64,000 nucleotides of DNA from Mycobacteroides chelonae CCUG 47445 (GCF_001632805.1 NZ_CP007220.1:2728001-2792000), one strand, 5' to 3'. Positions 49,685-60,093 are shown, numbered from the stretch's first letter. Numbers and translations: made by a program. Notes: generated from the letters alone by a model not told the origin.

Positions 49685-50374
49685 ATGCTCAAGAGTCTCG
49701 TCACCCTGACTGCCGTGTGCGCGCTCGCGGCGTCGGCTCCGTTCGCTTTGGCGGACCCCACTGATGACCCACCACCCGTACAGCCCGTCGCTGACGCCCC
49801 ACCGCCACCCGCCGACGGTCCGCCGCCGGACAACGGTGTCGTCGGCTCCGAAGATCCGGGCATCGTCAAGACCCCTGACGGCTGGACCCTGACGGTCGGC
49901 GCCAAGGATGAGACCCAGCTGCCTATTCCACCGCTGACTACCGCCACCTCATCGCGCGAATACCTCGCCGGTGGCACGTTCACCGGCTCGGCAAAGGGCG
50001 GCGGCAGCACCAAGCTGTCCGGCGGCACGCTGGAAGCCGGCTACCAGATCGGCTGCGGCATCAGCCTGAACACCGTCAAGCTGAATGGCTCCATCGGTCT
50101 GAACGTCGGTCTGACTACCGGCGGCATCGGCAGCCTCGGCTTGCCCATTCAGGGCCAGATCGAGGTGCACCCCCAGCCCGGTGAGGTCATCAACGTCTCG
50201 GTCGACAAGAAGAAGTACAAGGGCAGCGAAGTACGCATCACCCTCAAGGACGTGCACATCAAGATCGACGGTTGCATCGGCCAGTCGTTCCTGCGTTCGT
50301 ATGCCGTGCTGACCAGCTCGTCCAAGGACAACGACGATATCGTCGCCTACTACGGCGTCACGAAGACCGTCTAG
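49685..50374 (+). CDS. MspA-family porin, copy 2
   Basis: A 229-residue precursor clearly paralogous to the preceding gene: same signal peptide with only a few changes, Pro-rich linker, TPDGWTLTVGAKDET, SREYLAGGTFTGSA, GGTLEAGYQIGCGI, and IKIDGCIGQSFLRSYAVLTSS. The middle loop (residues 120-170) differs most. ATG 49685 matches the start of copy 1 (MLKSLVTLTAVCALAA). GAGAGG precedes it by about 12 bases, as in copy 1. The pair is a tandem duplication, 62 bases apart. Confidence 0.85.
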   Translation: MLKSLVTLTAVCALAASAPFALADPTDDPPPVQPVADAPPPPADGPPPDNGVVGSEDPGIVKTPDGWTLTVGAKDETQLPIPPLTTATSSREYLAGGTFTGSAKGGGSTKLSGGTLEAGYQIGCGISLNTVKLNGSIGLNVGLTTGGIGSLGLPIQGQIEVHPQPGEVINVSVDKKKYKGSEVRITLKDVHIKIDGCIGQSFLRSYAVLTSSSKDNDDIVAYYGVTKTV

Positions 50375-50416
50375 TTCAGACCGTCCGATCAAGTCCAGCG
50401 CACAGGAGACGCAGCC

Positions 50417-51151
50417 ATGAGAAACCCCGATCGTCCGTCCATCGTGAAGATCGGGGTGGCTGCGGCTCTTGCCGCTAGTGCACTGCTCTCCTCCGCGGCA
50501 ACCGCTGGCGCCGATCCCGGGGAACCGGAGCCGGCCCCGGCGCCCGCCCCCGCGGCACCTCCCGGCCCTCCGGAGCCGCCACCGCCGTCGCAGATCGGTA
50601 ATCCGCTCGCCCTCTCCGGCACCGAACAGGGCCCCGGTGGCATACCCACCAACCTGGCGATCGTGGGCAATCCCAATCTGATCGGCCAGAATCCGGCACC
50701 GGCAGCACCAGCGGCACCGGGTGTCGAGACTCCCGTTGTCACCCCGAACACCAGGGCGCTGAACAACCAGTACCTGTTGCCGCAGAACCTGAAGCCCGCC
50801 GAGCCCGGCAAGGGCGAGATCTACGGGGTCAACCCCGGAGAAGAGAACGCCGATATCTCCGGCGGTGACTACCTGGGCAGGCTCGTTCGGGGCGTTCAGG
50901 ACGGTCAGTGGCGAGGCGGCATCGTGGGCCGCGGAACCAAGGAATCACTCAACCAGCCGCTGCCCGGCACCGCCCCGCCTCCCGGAACGCGCATTCCCGG
51001 ATTGGGCGACGACTCGCAGGCGCCCGCCCCCGAACAGTGGCACTGGACCCCACCCGAGGCGCCCGAGGGCGCTGCTCCTGCGCCGGGGGCGCCGCCCGCA
51101 CCGGGTGCACCGCCCGCACCTGCGCCCGCCGTGCCGACACCTCCCGCGTAA
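50417..51151 (+). CDS. Secreted Pro/Ala-rich protein downstream of the porins
   Basis: A 244-residue precursor with a signal peptide (IVKIGVAAALAASALLSSAA, cleavage near residue 32). The mature part is Pro-rich at both ends (EPEPAPAPAPAAPPGPPEP; C-terminal PAPGAPPAPGAPPAP repeats) with a middle domain NPLALSGTEQGPGGIPTNLAIVGNPNLIG...LNNQYLLPQNLKPAEPGKGEIYGVNPG. No cysteine in the mature part. I do not recognise a family. It follows the second porin gene by 42 bases, suggesting one transcript and perhaps a role with the porins in the outer envelope. Confidence 0.7.
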   Translation: MRNPDRPSIVKIGVAAALAASALLSSAATAGADPGEPEPAPAPAPAAPPGPPEPPPPSQIGNPLALSGTEQGPGGIPTNLAIVGNPNLIGQNPAPAAPAAPGVETPVVTPNTRALNNQYLLPQNLKPAEPGKGEIYGVNPGEENADISGGDYLGRLVRGVQDGQWRGGIVGRGTKESLNQPLPGTAPPPGTRIPGLGDDSQAPAPEQWHWTPPEAPEGAAPAPGAPPAPGAPPAPAPAVPTPPA

Positions 51152-51814
51152 CTATCGCCGAAGCGCCTTGCGCGCCAGATAGTTTCCAAAGAACTGCGCC
51201 GCCTGGACCAGCGCGATGATGATGACGGTCGACACGATCGTCACCTGCCAGTTGAAACGCTGATATCCCTGCACGATCGCGAAGTCGCCCAAACCGCCAC
51301 CGCCCACCAATCCTGCCATCGCGGACATGTCCACAATCCCGATGAGCACAAAGGTGTAGCCGAGAATCAACGGTCCGAGCGCTTCCGTCACCAACAGCGT
51401 CACGATGATCCGCAGCGGCCCGGCACCAACGGCACGCGCCGCCTCGATGACCCCGGGCTCGATGGTCACCAGGTTCTGTTCGACGATGCGCGCAATCGCG
51501 AAGGACGCCGCGACGATCATCACGAACACCACCGCCGTGGTGCCGATGGTTGTCCCCACCACCCCAAGTGTGATCGGTCCGAGTGCGGCAATCAGCACCA
51601 CGAACGGTATGGGCCGGACGATGTTCACCACTACGTTGAGCAGCGTATGCAACACCCGGTTCTGCAGCAGCCCACCGGATCTGGTGGTGTACAGCAGCAC
51701 TCCCAAGCCCAGACCGATCACGCCGCCCACTACGAGGGTGATCGACACCATGTACAGGGTGTCGCCAAAGGCCTCGAACAATTGCGGGCGCAACCGCTCC
51801 CAATTCGTCGTCAT
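51152..51814 (-). CDS. metI: Methionine ABC importer permease
   Basis: A 220-residue MetI-type permease with five membrane helices. The cytoplasmic coupling loop is VIEAARAVGAGPLRIIVTLLVTEALG, the EAA motif that contacts MetN. GGVIGLGLGVLLY and LVGGGGLGDFAIVQGYQRF are typical of MetI. It starts in an ATGA overlap with metN. With MetN and MetQ it imports methionine (D or L). Confidence 0.92.
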   Translation of the reverse strand: MTTNWERLRPQLFEAFGDTLYMVSITLVVGGVIGLGLGVLLYTTRSGGLLQNRVLHTLLNVVVNIVRPIPFVVLIAALGPITLGVVGTTIGTTAVVFVMIVAASFAIARIVEQNLVTIEPGVIEAARAVGAGPLRIIVTLLVTEALGPLILGYTFVLIGIVDMSAMAGLVGGGGLGDFAIVQGYQRFNWQVTIVSTVIIIALVQAAQFFGNYLARKALRR

Positions 51815-52842
51815 CGCCTCACCTGCTGGATGGTCGTTACCGAGGACAAGTCCGAAATAACCTGTGCCACTTGACTATCAGGACCCTCAAGATCGAGCGT
51901 GAGGTTTCCGAAGGAGCGCGACTGAAGAGTAGTGATACCTCCGTAGACCACCTCGAAACGCACCCCAAGCTCGGTGGCACGCGCCAGCGCCGGTCCTATC
52001 TGGACGCCCTCGCTGATCTCCACCGAGACGATGCTTCCCTTATGCCGCTGAGCTATTCGTGCGACATCTGCGGCACTCGGCGTGTTCTGCAGAACCGTGC
52101 CGACAAAGCGTTTACCCGCCTCACTCTGCGGCGCCGAGAAAACATCGAAGACTGTCCCGGACTCGACGACCCTGCCATCGGCGAGCACCGCGACACGATC
52201 GGCGACCGTACGCACCACGTCCATCTCATGAGTGATCACCACGATGGTGACTCCGAACTCGTCGTTCACCGTGCGCAGCAGTTGCAGCACATCGCCGGTG
52301 GTCTCGGGATCCAAAGCGCTGGTGGCCTCGTCGGCCAACAGGATCGATGGCGATGTCGCGAGTGCACGCGCAATCCCGACACGTTGTTTCTGCCCACCGG
52401 AAAGCTGATCCGGATAGCTCTTGGCCTTCTCACCCAAGCCGACAAACTCCAGCAGCTCGGCGACTCGCGCGGCGCGCTTCTCGGCCGTCCACCCGGCCAC
52501 CCGCAGCGGGTAGGCGATGTTTCCCGCCACGGTCCGGGACCGAAAGAGATTGAACTGCTGAAAGATCATGCCCACATCGGTACGCAGACTGCGCAATTCG
52601 CGCTCCCCGAGGGCACTCACCTCGGCTCCGTCCACCACCACGCGACCAGAGCTGGGTCGCTCCAGTCCGTTGATGAGACGTACCAGGGTGCTCTTCCCCG
52701 CCCCCGAGTAACCGATCATGGCGAACACGTCGCCCGCGTCGATGTCGAGCGATACATCATCGACGGCGGTGACGGTCTTCTTGCCCACCCGAAACGTCTT
52801 GCTGACGTTCTCGAACCGGATGAGCGGCGCCGCTCCCGTCAT
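51811..52842 (-). CDS. metN: Methionine ABC importer ATP-binding protein
   Basis: A 343-residue MetN. It has Walker A GYSGAGKSTLVRLING, signature LSGGQKQRVGIARAL and Walker B ILLADEATSALDPETT. The C-terminal NIL domain (about residues 265-343) normally binds methionine and inhibits transport (trans-inhibition). Start and stop overlap metQ and metI through ATGA junctions. Assignment to methionine rests on the NIL domain and the MetQ partner. Confidence 0.93.
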   Translation of the reverse strand: MTGAAPLIRFENVSKTFRVGKKTVTAVDDVSLDIDAGDVFAMIGYSGAGKSTLVRLINGLERPSSGRVVVDGAEVSALGERELRSLRTDVGMIFQQFNLFRSRTVAGNIAYPLRVAGWTAEKRAARVAELLEFVGLGEKAKSYPDQLSGGQKQRVGIARALATSPSILLADEATSALDPETTGDVLQLLRTVNDEFGVTIVVITHEMDVVRTVADRVAVLADGRVVESGTVFDVFSAPQSEAGKRFVGTVLQNTPSAADVARIAQRHKGSIVSVEISEGVQIGPALARATELGVRFEVVYGGITTLQSRSFGNLTLDLEGPDSQVAQVISDLSSVTTIQQVRR

Positions 52843-53705
52843 TTCTCGGCGCGGATCTGCTGCTCGATCCTCGCCAGAATGGACGCGCAGTCCTGGCCAC
52901 TCTTTGTCACGGTCAATTGAGTTCCCTTGCTCTCCTTGGCGTATGCCTCGGTGACGGCCGGGGAATGGAAGACATCGACGAGTTTCTGATAGGTCGGATT
53001 GTCCTTCTCCTCATCGCGCGCAACGATGACGTTGATGTACGGCTCGGCGCCCGGACTGGCCGGGTCATCGGCGTAGAGCGCGCTCTTGGGGTCGATATTC
53101 GACTGCGCCAGATAGGTGTTGTTGATGACGGCGCCGTCGGTCGACTTGAGAGACAACGCGGTCTGCGCCGCGTCCACCAGCGTCACGGTGACCCTGGAGG
53201 CACCCCTGTCTATATCGGCCACACTCGGTGTCGTCCGACCACCCTTGAGCGCGATGAGCCCGGCCGCCTTCAACACGAACAGCGCGCGCGCCTGGTTGGG
53301 CGGGTCGTTGGGAATCGCGATCTGTCCGCCTTGTGGAATGTCCGCAATCAGCTTGTGCTTCTGCGAATAGAGTCCGAGCGGCACGATATAGGTGGCACCG
53401 ACCGGCGCAAGATTCGCGTTATCGGCAACGTTGTATTCACCCAGGAAACGAAGGTGCTGGAATAGATTCACATCGATCTGTTTTTGAGTGAGTGCCACAT
53501 TGGGCTGGCTGTAGTCGGTGAAGTTGGTGGTGACGAGTTTGATTCCCGCCTTCCCTGCTTCCTCGACAAAGACGTCCCACGAGTCTTTACCCGCCTCTGT
53601 GGTGCCGATACGCACGATGTTTCCCCCACGATCGTCGCTCGCGGAGCACCCTACAGTCCCCATGGCTATCGCGACGGCTGCGAGAGCAATGGCAATGCGC
53701 TTCAT
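52839..53705 (-). CDS. metQ: Methionine-binding lipoprotein MetQ
   Basis: A 288-residue NlpA/MetQ lipoprotein. ATG 53705 begins MKRIAIALAAVAIAMGTVGC with lipobox GTVGC, and GGAAGG is a good ribosome binding site; a longer upstream frame is not plausible. The domain shows VRIGTTEAGKDSWDVF, QHLRFLGEYN, VGATYIVPLGLYS, IAIPNDPPNQARALFVLKAAGLI and GAVINNTYLAQSN, all typical. It captures methionine outside the membrane for MetNI. Confidence 0.93.
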   Translation of the reverse strand: MKRIAIALAAVAIAMGTVGCSASDDRGGNIVRIGTTEAGKDSWDVFVEEAGKAGIKLVTTNFTDYSQPNVALTQKQIDVNLFQHLRFLGEYNVADNANLAPVGATYIVPLGLYSQKHKLIADIPQGGQIAIPNDPPNQARALFVLKAAGLIALKGGRTTPSVADIDRGASRVTVTLVDAAQTALSLKSTDGAVINNTYLAQSNIDPKSALYADDPASPGAEPYINVIVARDEEKDNPTYQKLVDVFHSPAVTEAYAKESKGTQLTVTKSGQDCASILARIEQQIRAEK

Positions 53706-53731
53706 GTCTACCTTCCAAAATTCAGTGTGAT

Positions 53732-53750
53732 CACAATGGTTGACATTGTG
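53732..53750. promoter_or_regulatory. Operator-like dyad upstream of metQ
   Basis: CACAATG-GTTGA-CATTGTG, seven-base perfect arms, 27 bases upstream of the metQ ATG in an AT-rich gap (53706-53858). No S-box, SAM-II or other riboswitch fold is apparent, so control by a DNA-binding repressor is more likely. Confidence 0.55.
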
Positions 53751-53858
53751 GAATTTCTGAAGGCTCAGCAAATTTAATAATGGCCCCAGAACGGCGCCAC
53801 AGTACCAGAATAGAAAACGCAATGCGCCCTGTACGAACGCGAAATGAGCCGGCGAAGC

Positions 53859-54635
53859 CTAGGCCGCGGCGGGCACCGCGTCGACCGGCGGCGGGGTGGG
53901 CATGGCAGGCAGCGGTGGACCGCCGTTACCCGGCCCGGCAGCCGGGATCTGCGCCACCAACTGCGACTGCATCTGTGCGGATATCGCCGACCAGGACATG
54001 GCCGCGGGCTTTCCACCCCACCGCAGCGAGTAGATGCCGACCAGCAATGCCTGGCCGGGCTGGGTGATGGTGTACACCGGACCACCCGAATCACCATGTT
54101 GCCCACCGACATCCGTCATGGTGAACCAGCCGTTGTTGATCGCATCGACCTTGCCGCACGTCTCGCCCGACACCGAGCCCATCAGGCACACCGGGAGCCC
54201 GGGTTCGGGGCCCGCGTTCTGGGTCATGCGCAGCGCAACCCCGTTGGGCAGGTTGCTGCTCAGCTCGACCCCGGGCGCGAACGTGATGCCCTCATAGTCC
54301 GAGACGACGTCGCCGGGGCCGATCGCTCCGCCTGTTGGCAGGTTCCGGCTCATCAGCAGCACCTCGCCGACACGGTTCCCTCCCAGATCGGTGACCGCTC
54401 CGGTGGCGTTGCAATGTCCCGCCGTCAGACCGATTCGCGATATCGGATCGACATAGCCGAGCGTGCAACGGCTATCCCCCTGGACAATCGACATGCCCGG
54501 GAAAGCGACAATCTTGGGCGGAGTTTCCGAGGCTGGATCGGCGAATGAAAGCGCAGGTGAAGCAACGAGAATGCCGGCGGCAGCGGCGACCGTGGACATG
54601 CCACATGCCAGTGCTCTGCTCACGTTTTTCACCAC
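53859..54635 (-). CDS. Secreted trypsin-like serine protease
   Basis: About 258 residues. A signal peptide (to about residue 33, ASPALSFA) precedes a chymotrypsin-fold protease. The triad is visible as histidine in GLTAGHCNATG, aspartate in VVSDYEGITF, and serine in GQHGDSGGPVY. Two cysteine pairs are likely (SRCTLGY with AGHC; VCLMG with ETCGK). The C-terminus is a Pro/Ala-rich tail of about 30 residues. It resembles Rv1815-type secreted proteases. GTG 54635 has GAGGG upstream and gives a sensible signal peptide. It lies between metQ and the divergent lprG. Confidence 0.85.
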   Translation of the reverse strand: MVKNVSRALACGMSTVAAAAGILVASPALSFADPASETPPKIVAFPGMSIVQGDSRCTLGYVDPISRIGLTAGHCNATGAVTDLGGNRVGEVLLMSRNLPTGGAIGPGDVVSDYEGITFAPGVELSSNLPNGVALRMTQNAGPEPGLPVCLMGSVSGETCGKVDAINNGWFTMTDVGGQHGDSGGPVYTITQPGQALLVGIYSLRWGGKPAAMSWSAISAQMQSQLVAQIPAAGPGNGGPPLPAMPTPPPVDAVPAAA

Positions 54636-54757
54636 AACCAGCCCTCGGTTGACAATCCCGCCCTGCAAATGAGCAGGGCGTCGGATTGCTGGGGTGTCAA
54701 TTTCATCGCCAGCAACATCGTCGTGTCGCGAGCCTCCCAGTGGTCGCGGTCAGCCTC

Positions 54758-54763
54758 TACGAT
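54758..54763 (+). promoter_or_regulatory. Putative -10 box for leaderless lprG-P55 transcript
   Basis: TACGAT, seven bases before the lprG ATG, without a Shine-Dalgarno sequence between. Confidence 0.5.
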
Positions 54764-54770
54764 CGGTCCC

Positions 54771-55448
54771 ATGCGCAACCGCATCCGACTCGCCCTTATC
54801 CCCGTAGCCGTCGCCGCCATCGCCCTGGCCGGCTGCTCCAAGACCGAGAAGGCCGATCCCAGCCTGCCCGAGGCCGCCACGCTGCTCAGCGAATCGGCGG
54901 CCACCACCAAGACCCAGACCAGCACGCACATCGTGCTCAAGGTCACCGGCGACAAGCCGACCCTCAAGCTGTCGGACCTGACCGGCGATCTGACCACCAC
55001 ACCCGCCGTGGCCGCCAAGGGCACCGCCAAGACCGGGGGGCTGGAACTGCCGTTCGTCGTGGTCGACGGCGAGCTGTTCGCGCAGCTCGGCAGCGCGTAC
55101 TCCAGCATGGGACCGGTCAAGGACATCTACGACATCGGGCTGATTCTCGACCCCAACAAGGGGCTGGCCAACCTGCTGGCCAACATCACCGATGCCAAGT
55201 CCCAAAAGGTCGAGACCGTCGACGGTGTCGATTCGGTTCTCGTGACCGGAACGATGAACAAGGACGCCTTGAACACCTTCACCGGCGGCACCACGCTCAC
55301 CGCCGACATTCCGGCCAAGGCGTGGATCCAGAAGGACGACAAGCACCTGCTGACCAAGATCAGCGTCGACACCTCGCCGGGTAACACCATCGAGATGTCG
55401 TTGTCCGACTGGGGCAAGCCGGTCACGGTCGACAAGCCCGCCCTGTGA
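54771..55448 (+). CDS. lprG: Lipoprotein LprG, triacylated lipid carrier
   Basis: A 225-residue lipoprotein with signal [18 protein letters not shown] (lipobox ALAGC). The LppX/LprAFG domain follows: [21 protein letters not shown], then [17 protein letters not shown] and [14 protein letters not shown]. In mycobacteria LprG carries triacylated glycolipids and triacylglycerides in its hydrophobic cavity across the periplasm together with P55. GTGA overlap with the P55 gene confirms the operon. ATG 54771 gives the usual N-terminus. Confidence 0.94.
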   Translation: MRNRIRLALIPVAVAAIALAGCSKTEKADPSLPEAATLLSESAATTKTQTSTHIVLKVTGDKPTLKLSDLTGDLTTTPAVAAKGTAKTGGLELPFVVVDGELFAQLGSAYSSMGPVKDIYDIGLILDPNKGLANLLANITDAKSQKVETVDGVDSVLVTGTMNKDALNTFTGGTTLTADIPAKAWIQKDDKHLLTKISVDTSPGNTIEMSLSDWGKPVTVDKPAL

Positions 55449-56992
55449 CGCACACAGCGACGGAGGAGCCCGGTACCTCCCTACCCCTGCGGCATCGCAG
55501 CATCGCCATCGGCGCCGGAAGCCTGGCGGTGCTCCTGGGCGCCCTGGACACCTACGTCGTAGTCAGTGTCTTCACCGACATCATGACTACCGTCGGCATC
55601 GCGCTGAACAACATCCAGCAGGTCACTCCGATCGTCACGGGTTACCTACTCGGATATATCGCCGCAATGCCGCTGCTGGGACAGGCCTCCGACCGATTCG
55701 GCCGTCGTCTCATCCTGCAGCTGGCGCTGGCGGGCTTCGCGATCGGTTCGGTCGTCACGGCGCTGTCTACCGACCTGACGATGCTGGTCACGGGCCGCAT
55801 CATTCAGGGTGTGGCCAGTGGCGCGCTGCTTCCAGTCACGCTGGCTCTGGGCGCCGATCTGTGGGCGCAACGCAATCGCGCGACCGTTCTCGGCGGTATC
55901 GGTGCCGCCCAGGAACTGGGCAGCGTGCTCGGCCCCCTGTACGGCGTGCTGTGTGTATGGCTGTTCGGCCACTGGACCGCCATCTTCTGGGTCAACGTGC
56001 CGTTGGCGATCATCGCCATCGTGTTGGTCCAGTTCAGCGTGCCCGCACACCAGCACGACCCGAATCGGCCGAAGGTGGACGTCGTCGGGGGCGCACTGCT
56101 GGCCGCCGCATTGGCGCTGCTGGTGGTGGGCTTGTACAGCCCCGATCCGAAAGTCTCGGCACTACCCGAGTGGGCCCTGCCGGTTCTGATCGGATCTGGG
56201 GTCGCATTCCTGGCGTTCATCCTCTGGGAATCGCGGGCCAAAACCCGGCTGATCAAGCCAGAAGGCGTGCGGTTCGGCCCGTTCTTCGCGGCGTTGGCCG
56301 CGTCCCTGGCCGCCGGTGCGGCGTTGATGGTGACACTGGTCAACATCGAGCTGCTCGGGCAGGGAGTGCTGCAGATGAACAAGGCCGACGCGGTCTTCCT
56401 GTTGTCCCGCTTCCTTGTCGCACTGCCGATCGGGGCGGTGATCGGTGGCTGGCTCGCGACCCGATTCGGCGATCGGATCATCGCCGTCGTCGGCCTGCTC
56501 ATCGCCGCGTTCGGGTACTACCTGATCTCCGGTTGGCCGGTAGATGTGTTGGATGCCGTGCACAACTTCGGGCTCTTCACGCTGCCCCGGCTCGACACCG
56601 ACCTGGTGGTCGCCGGTGTGGGTCTGGGCCTGGTGATCGGACCGCTGTCATCCGCGGCTCTCCGCGTTGTGCCCGCCGCTCAGCACGGCATCGCCTCGGC
56701 CCTCGTGGTGGTGGCTCGAATGACGGGCATGCTCATCGGCATGGCTGCCCTCGGCGGTTGGGGTATTCACCGCTTCTACCAGAACTTCGATGCGCTGGCC
56801 GCCAAGGAACCCAAGCCGACCGGAAAGCCGAATTTCATGGAGCTACAAATGCGGCTCCTGAACCGCAGCATCACCGCCTACAGCGAGATGTACAGCGAGA
56901 TGTTCGCGATCACGGCAATCGTCTGTGTGATCGGCGCGGTGATCGCGCTGTTCATCGGTTCACACCGCAAGGCGGGGAACGAGGCTCAGTAG
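55445..56992 (+). CDS. MFS exporter P55 (LprG partner)
   Basis: A 515-residue, 14-helix major facilitator. Motif A is [12 protein letters not shown], and the helix-4 region [23 protein letters not shown] is typical of the DHA2 family. P55 of M. tuberculosis (Rv1410c) exports lipids with LprG and affects drug tolerance. The GTG start overlaps the lprG stop. The 3' end overlaps the convergent ribD by 33 bases. Confidence 0.92.
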   Translation: MTHTATEEPGTSLPLRHRSIAIGAGSLAVLLGALDTYVVVSVFTDIMTTVGIALNNIQQVTPIVTGYLLGYIAAMPLLGQASDRFGRRLILQLALAGFAIGSVVTALSTDLTMLVTGRIIQGVASGALLPVTLALGADLWAQRNRATVLGGIGAAQELGSVLGPLYGVLCVWLFGHWTAIFWVNVPLAIIAIVLVQFSVPAHQHDPNRPKVDVVGGALLAAALALLVVGLYSPDPKVSALPEWALPVLIGSGVAFLAFILWESRAKTRLIKPEGVRFGPFFAALAASLAAGAALMVTLVNIELLGQGVLQMNKADAVFLLSRFLVALPIGAVIGGWLATRFGDRIIAVVGLLIAAFGYYLISGWPVDVLDAVHNFGLFTLPRLDTDLVVAGVGLGLVIGPLSSAALRVVPAAQHGIASALVVVARMTGMLIGMAALGGWGIHRFYQNFDALAAKEPKPTGKPNFMELQMRLLNRSITAYSEMYSEMFAITAIVCVIGAVIALFIGSHRKAGNEAQ

Positions 56993-57982
56993 CACGTCGG
57001 GTCCCATGCGTTCGATCTGGTCGTACTCCCAGTGCAGCGCGCGTGACAGGGTGGTGACGCCCACGTCCTCCACGGCGGGGACGTTGCCACCCAACAGCAT
57101 TGGGGCGAGGTAGGCCAGGATTCGGTCCACCAGACCGGCACGCAGGAAGGCCCCGGCCAACGTCGGTCCACCCTCCAGGAAGACGTCGGTTCGGTCCGCC
57201 AGCGCCGCAAGCACCTCGGCCGGGTCGTGGGTGCGGATCACCATGGTGTGCGAGTCGTCGTTCAATACTTTTGCATCCGAGGAGACCTCGCGCATGCCGA
57301 TGACGACGCGCAGCGGCTGGTGGGGAAACAACACGTTCTCGGGCGTGCGCGCAGTGAGCTGTGGATCGTCGGCGAAGACGGTGCCAGTACCCACGAGAAC
57401 GGCATCGGCGAACGCGCGGCGCCGGTGCACGTCGGCGCGGGACTGCTCGCTGGTGATCCACTGACTGGTGCCGTCATTGGCGGCGCTGCGCCCGTCGACA
57501 CTGGCGCCGTACTTCCAGGTGACATGGGGACGCCCGGTACGTTGTTTGTACAACCATTCGCGCAGCGTTCCTGCCGAGACCAGCTCTGTGCCCACGCCAT
57601 CGATGACGTCGATACCCAGCGCATGCAAGCGCTCCGCTCCCCCGGCCGCCTGTGGATTTGGATCGGCGACGGCGTAGACGACACGTGAAATACCCGCAGC
57701 GGCAAGCGCATCCACGCAGGGGCCGGTTCTTCCCTGGTGATTGCACGGCTCCAGGGTCACGACGGCGGTACCGCCTGCCGCTGCGTCACCGGCCTGGCGC
57801 AGCGCCACCACCTCGGCATGTTCCTGTCCGGGCGGGCGGGTACCACCGACCCCGGCAACCACCCCCGCCGCATCCAGGATCACCGCACCGACGGGCGGGT
57901 TTGGATAGGTACTGCCCTTGACTTCCTCGGCGGCCCGGATCGCCAGATCCATGGCGGCGTCGAGGCCAATCGGTTTGGTCAT
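56960..57982 (-). CDS. ribD: Riboflavin-specific deaminase/reductase RibD (RibG)
   Basis: A 340-residue bifunctional enzyme. The N-terminal deaminase has [11 protein letters not shown] and the zinc motif [17 protein letters not shown]. The C-terminal reductase has [17 protein letters not shown] and [20 protein letters not shown]. It performs the second and third steps after GTP cyclohydrolase II. ATG 57982 ([12 protein letters not shown]) was chosen over longer frames that run into rpe. It follows rpe by one base. Confidence 0.94.
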   Translation of the reverse strand: MTKPIGLDAAMDLAIRAAEEVKGSTYPNPPVGAVILDAAGVVAGVGGTRPPGQEHAEVVALRQAGDAAAGGTAVVTLEPCNHQGRTGPCVDALAAAGISRVVYAVADPNPQAAGGAERLHALGIDVIDGVGTELVSAGTLREWLYKQRTGRPHVTWKYGASVDGRSAANDGTSQWITSEQSRADVHRRRAFADAVLVGTGTVFADDPQLTARTPENVLFPHQPLRVVIGMREVSSDAKVLNDDSHTMVIRTHDPAEVLAALADRTDVFLEGGPTLAGAFLRAGLVDRILAYLAPMLLGGNVPAVEDVGVTTLSRALHWEYDQIERMGPDVLLSLVPRLAV

Positions 57983-57983
57983 A

Positions 57984-58667
57984 TCAGCGGGCCAAATGTG
58001 CTGCCGCCCTGGCGGCTTGCTCACGCAAAGCCCGCACCGCCGCTTGGGGGTCTTGCGCCCCGTAAACGGCCGAACCAGCCACGAAACAGTCGACGCCGGC
58101 CTCGGCGGCCTGCTCGATGGTGTCGGCATTGATGCCGCCGTCAATCTCCACGAGCACCGTCAGCTCGCCGGAGTCGACGAGCTTACGCACCGCGCGCACC
58201 TTGTCGAGCACGCCCGCGATAAAGGATTGTCCGCCGAATCCCGGCTCCACCGACATCACCAGCAGCGTGTCAAAGTCCTTGAGCACCTCCAGATATGGAT
58301 CCAGAGGTGTACCTGGCTTGATGCTGAGACCGGCCTTGGCGCCCGCCGCCCGAATGTCACGGGCGACGGCGACGGGATTGTCTGTGGCCTCGGCGTGAAA
58401 GGTCACATTGTGCGCCCCCGCCTCGGCGTATCCGGGCGCCCACCGGTCAGGATTGTCAATCATCAGATGGCAGTCGATTGGGATATCGGTTGCCGCCAGC
58501 AGGCTGTCGACGACTGGGAGACCCAGTGTCAGATTGGGGACGAAGTGCCCATCCATGACGTCCACATGGAGCCAGTCGGCACCTTCCACTGCCGCCATCT
58601 CATCGGCGAGACGTGCGAAATCGGCGGACAGGATCGACGGGGCGATCATGGGAGCGCGGTGAGACAT
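57984..58667 (-). CDS. rpe: Ribulose-phosphate 3-epimerase
   Basis: A 227-residue TIM-barrel epimerase interconverting ribulose- and xylulose-5-phosphate. [43 protein letters not shown] and [14 protein letters not shown] are the catalytic and metal-binding blocks. ATG 58667 starts [11 protein letters not shown]; longer frames only overlap rsmB. It supplies the non-oxidative pentose phosphate branch and pentose phosphate for the RibB half-reaction. Confidence 0.95.
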   Translation of the reverse strand: MSHRAPMIAPSILSADFARLADEMAAVEGADWLHVDVMDGHFVPNLTLGLPVVDSLLAATDIPIDCHLMIDNPDRWAPGYAEAGAHNVTFHAEATDNPVAVARDIRAAGAKAGLSIKPGTPLDPYLEVLKDFDTLLVMSVEPGFGGQSFIAGVLDKVRAVRKLVDSGELTVLVEIDGGINADTIEQAAEAGVDCFVAGSAVYGAQDPQAAVRALREQAARAAAHLAR

Positions 58668-58689
58668 GCCGTTCAGCTTATGTGCCGGA

Positions 58690-60093
58690 TCATGCGTGTT
58701 TACGCAGGAGGGCGGTGAACATGGCATCGGTGCCGTGCCGGTGCGGCCACAACTGCACCGCATCGGTATCGCCGAGTCTGTCCACACCGGGGAACACCGC
58801 ACGGGCGTCCTCGGCCGTCACCGGGTGGCGGCGCACCGCATCGGAGACCACACCCACCGTTTCGGCCAGGTGCGGCGAACAGGTGCTGTACACGACGATG
58901 CCGCCCGGTCGGGTCAATTCGATGGCACTGGAAAGCAATTCGCGTTGCAACTTGACCAGCGCCGGGATATCGCCCGGTTGACGGCGCCAGCGGGCTTCCG
59001 GGCGGCGGCGCAACGCGCCCAGTCCCGTGCACGGGGCGTCGACCAGCACGCGGTCGAAGGACCCGGGCACCAAACCGCTTTCGCGCCCGTCCGTCGTGAG
59101 CACCGTCACCGGCAGGGATTTCGTGGCTGCGGCCACCAACTCGGCACGATGGGCAGCGACCTCGATCGCCGTGACGTGCGCTCCACGCTCTGCCGCCAGT
59201 GCGCCCAGCAGCGCGGTCTTGCCGCCAGGGCCCGCGCACAGGTCAAGCCATTGCTCGTCGGTTCCGTCCAGCGACGCCAACGCGGTCGCGCGCGCGACCA
59301 GCTGACTGCCTTCGTCCTGCACCTGCGCCAGGCCGTCGCGGACCGAGTCGACCCGACCCGGATTTCCGCCGGGCAGGTACACGGCATAGGGCGAGTATCG
59401 GCCGACGGTGCCGCCCACCTCGTCGGCCAGCGTGACCGCGTCGATGTGCCCGGGACGTGCGGCGAGGTGAACCACGGGACGCTCATCATCGCTGGCGAGC
59501 ACATCGGCAAGCTCGCCTGCCGCAGGGCCAAGTGCATCGGAGAACGCCTGAGCGATCCATCGTGGGTGGGCGGTCGCGAAGGCGAGTCGGCCTATCCTGT
59601 CCGATTCCGGTGGGGCCAGTTCATCGACCCATTCCTGCTCGCCGCGGCGCGAGATCGTCCGCAGCACCGCATTCACGAAACCGGCTCTGCCCTGGTCGAA
59701 TTCGACGGCCACGGCATCCACCGTGGTGGACAGTGCCGCGTGTGGTTCCACGCGGGTGCGCAGTAGCTGGTAGGCCCCCAGCCGCAAGGGATCACGCAGC
59801 CCCTCGTCAACCTGGTCGATCGTGCGGCCCGCGGCCGACGCGATGACCGCATCGAGAAGACCACGGGCCCTGGACGTTCCATAGGTGAGTTCGGTAGCGA
59901 AGGCGGCGTCGCGCCCGGTGATGCCACGTTCACGCAGCAGCGCGGGCAGGGCCAGATTGGCATACGCATCCTGGCGCGATACCGCGCGTAGTACGTCGAG
60001 CGCGGCCTGACGTGCCGGATCAAGCTTCTGGCGTGCACGCTCTTTCGGGCGCGCATCCTGGTTGGGCCGTCGGCGTGGCGGGCGGGTAGTCAC
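58690..60093 (-). CDS. rsmB: 16S rRNA m5C methyltransferase RsmB/Sun (Fmu)
   Basis: A 467-residue protein. An N-terminal NusB-like helical domain ([20 protein letters not shown]) is followed by a SAM-dependent methyltransferase: [37 protein letters not shown] and [14 protein letters not shown] with the catalytic cysteine. It methylates a cytosine in 16S rRNA. GTG 60093 overlaps the fmt stop (GTGA). The first 40 residues are basic. Confidence 0.93.
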   Translation of the reverse strand: MTTRPPRRRPNQDARPKERARQKLDPARQAALDVLRAVSRQDAYANLALPALLRERGITGRDAAFATELTYGTSRARGLLDAVIASAAGRTIDQVDEGLRDPLRLGAYQLLRTRVEPHAALSTTVDAVAVEFDQGRAGFVNAVLRTISRRGEQEWVDELAPPESDRIGRLAFATAHPRWIAQAFSDALGPAAGELADVLASDDERPVVHLAARPGHIDAVTLADEVGGTVGRYSPYAVYLPGGNPGRVDSVRDGLAQVQDEGSQLVARATALASLDGTDEQWLDLCAGPGGKTALLGALAAERGAHVTAIEVAAHRAELVAAATKSLPVTVLTTDGRESGLVPGSFDRVLVDAPCTGLGALRRRPEARWRRQPGDIPALVKLQRELLSSAIELTRPGGIVVYSTCSPHLAETVGVVSDAVRRHPVTAEDARAVFPGVDRLGDTDAVQLWPHRHGTDAMFTALLRKHA

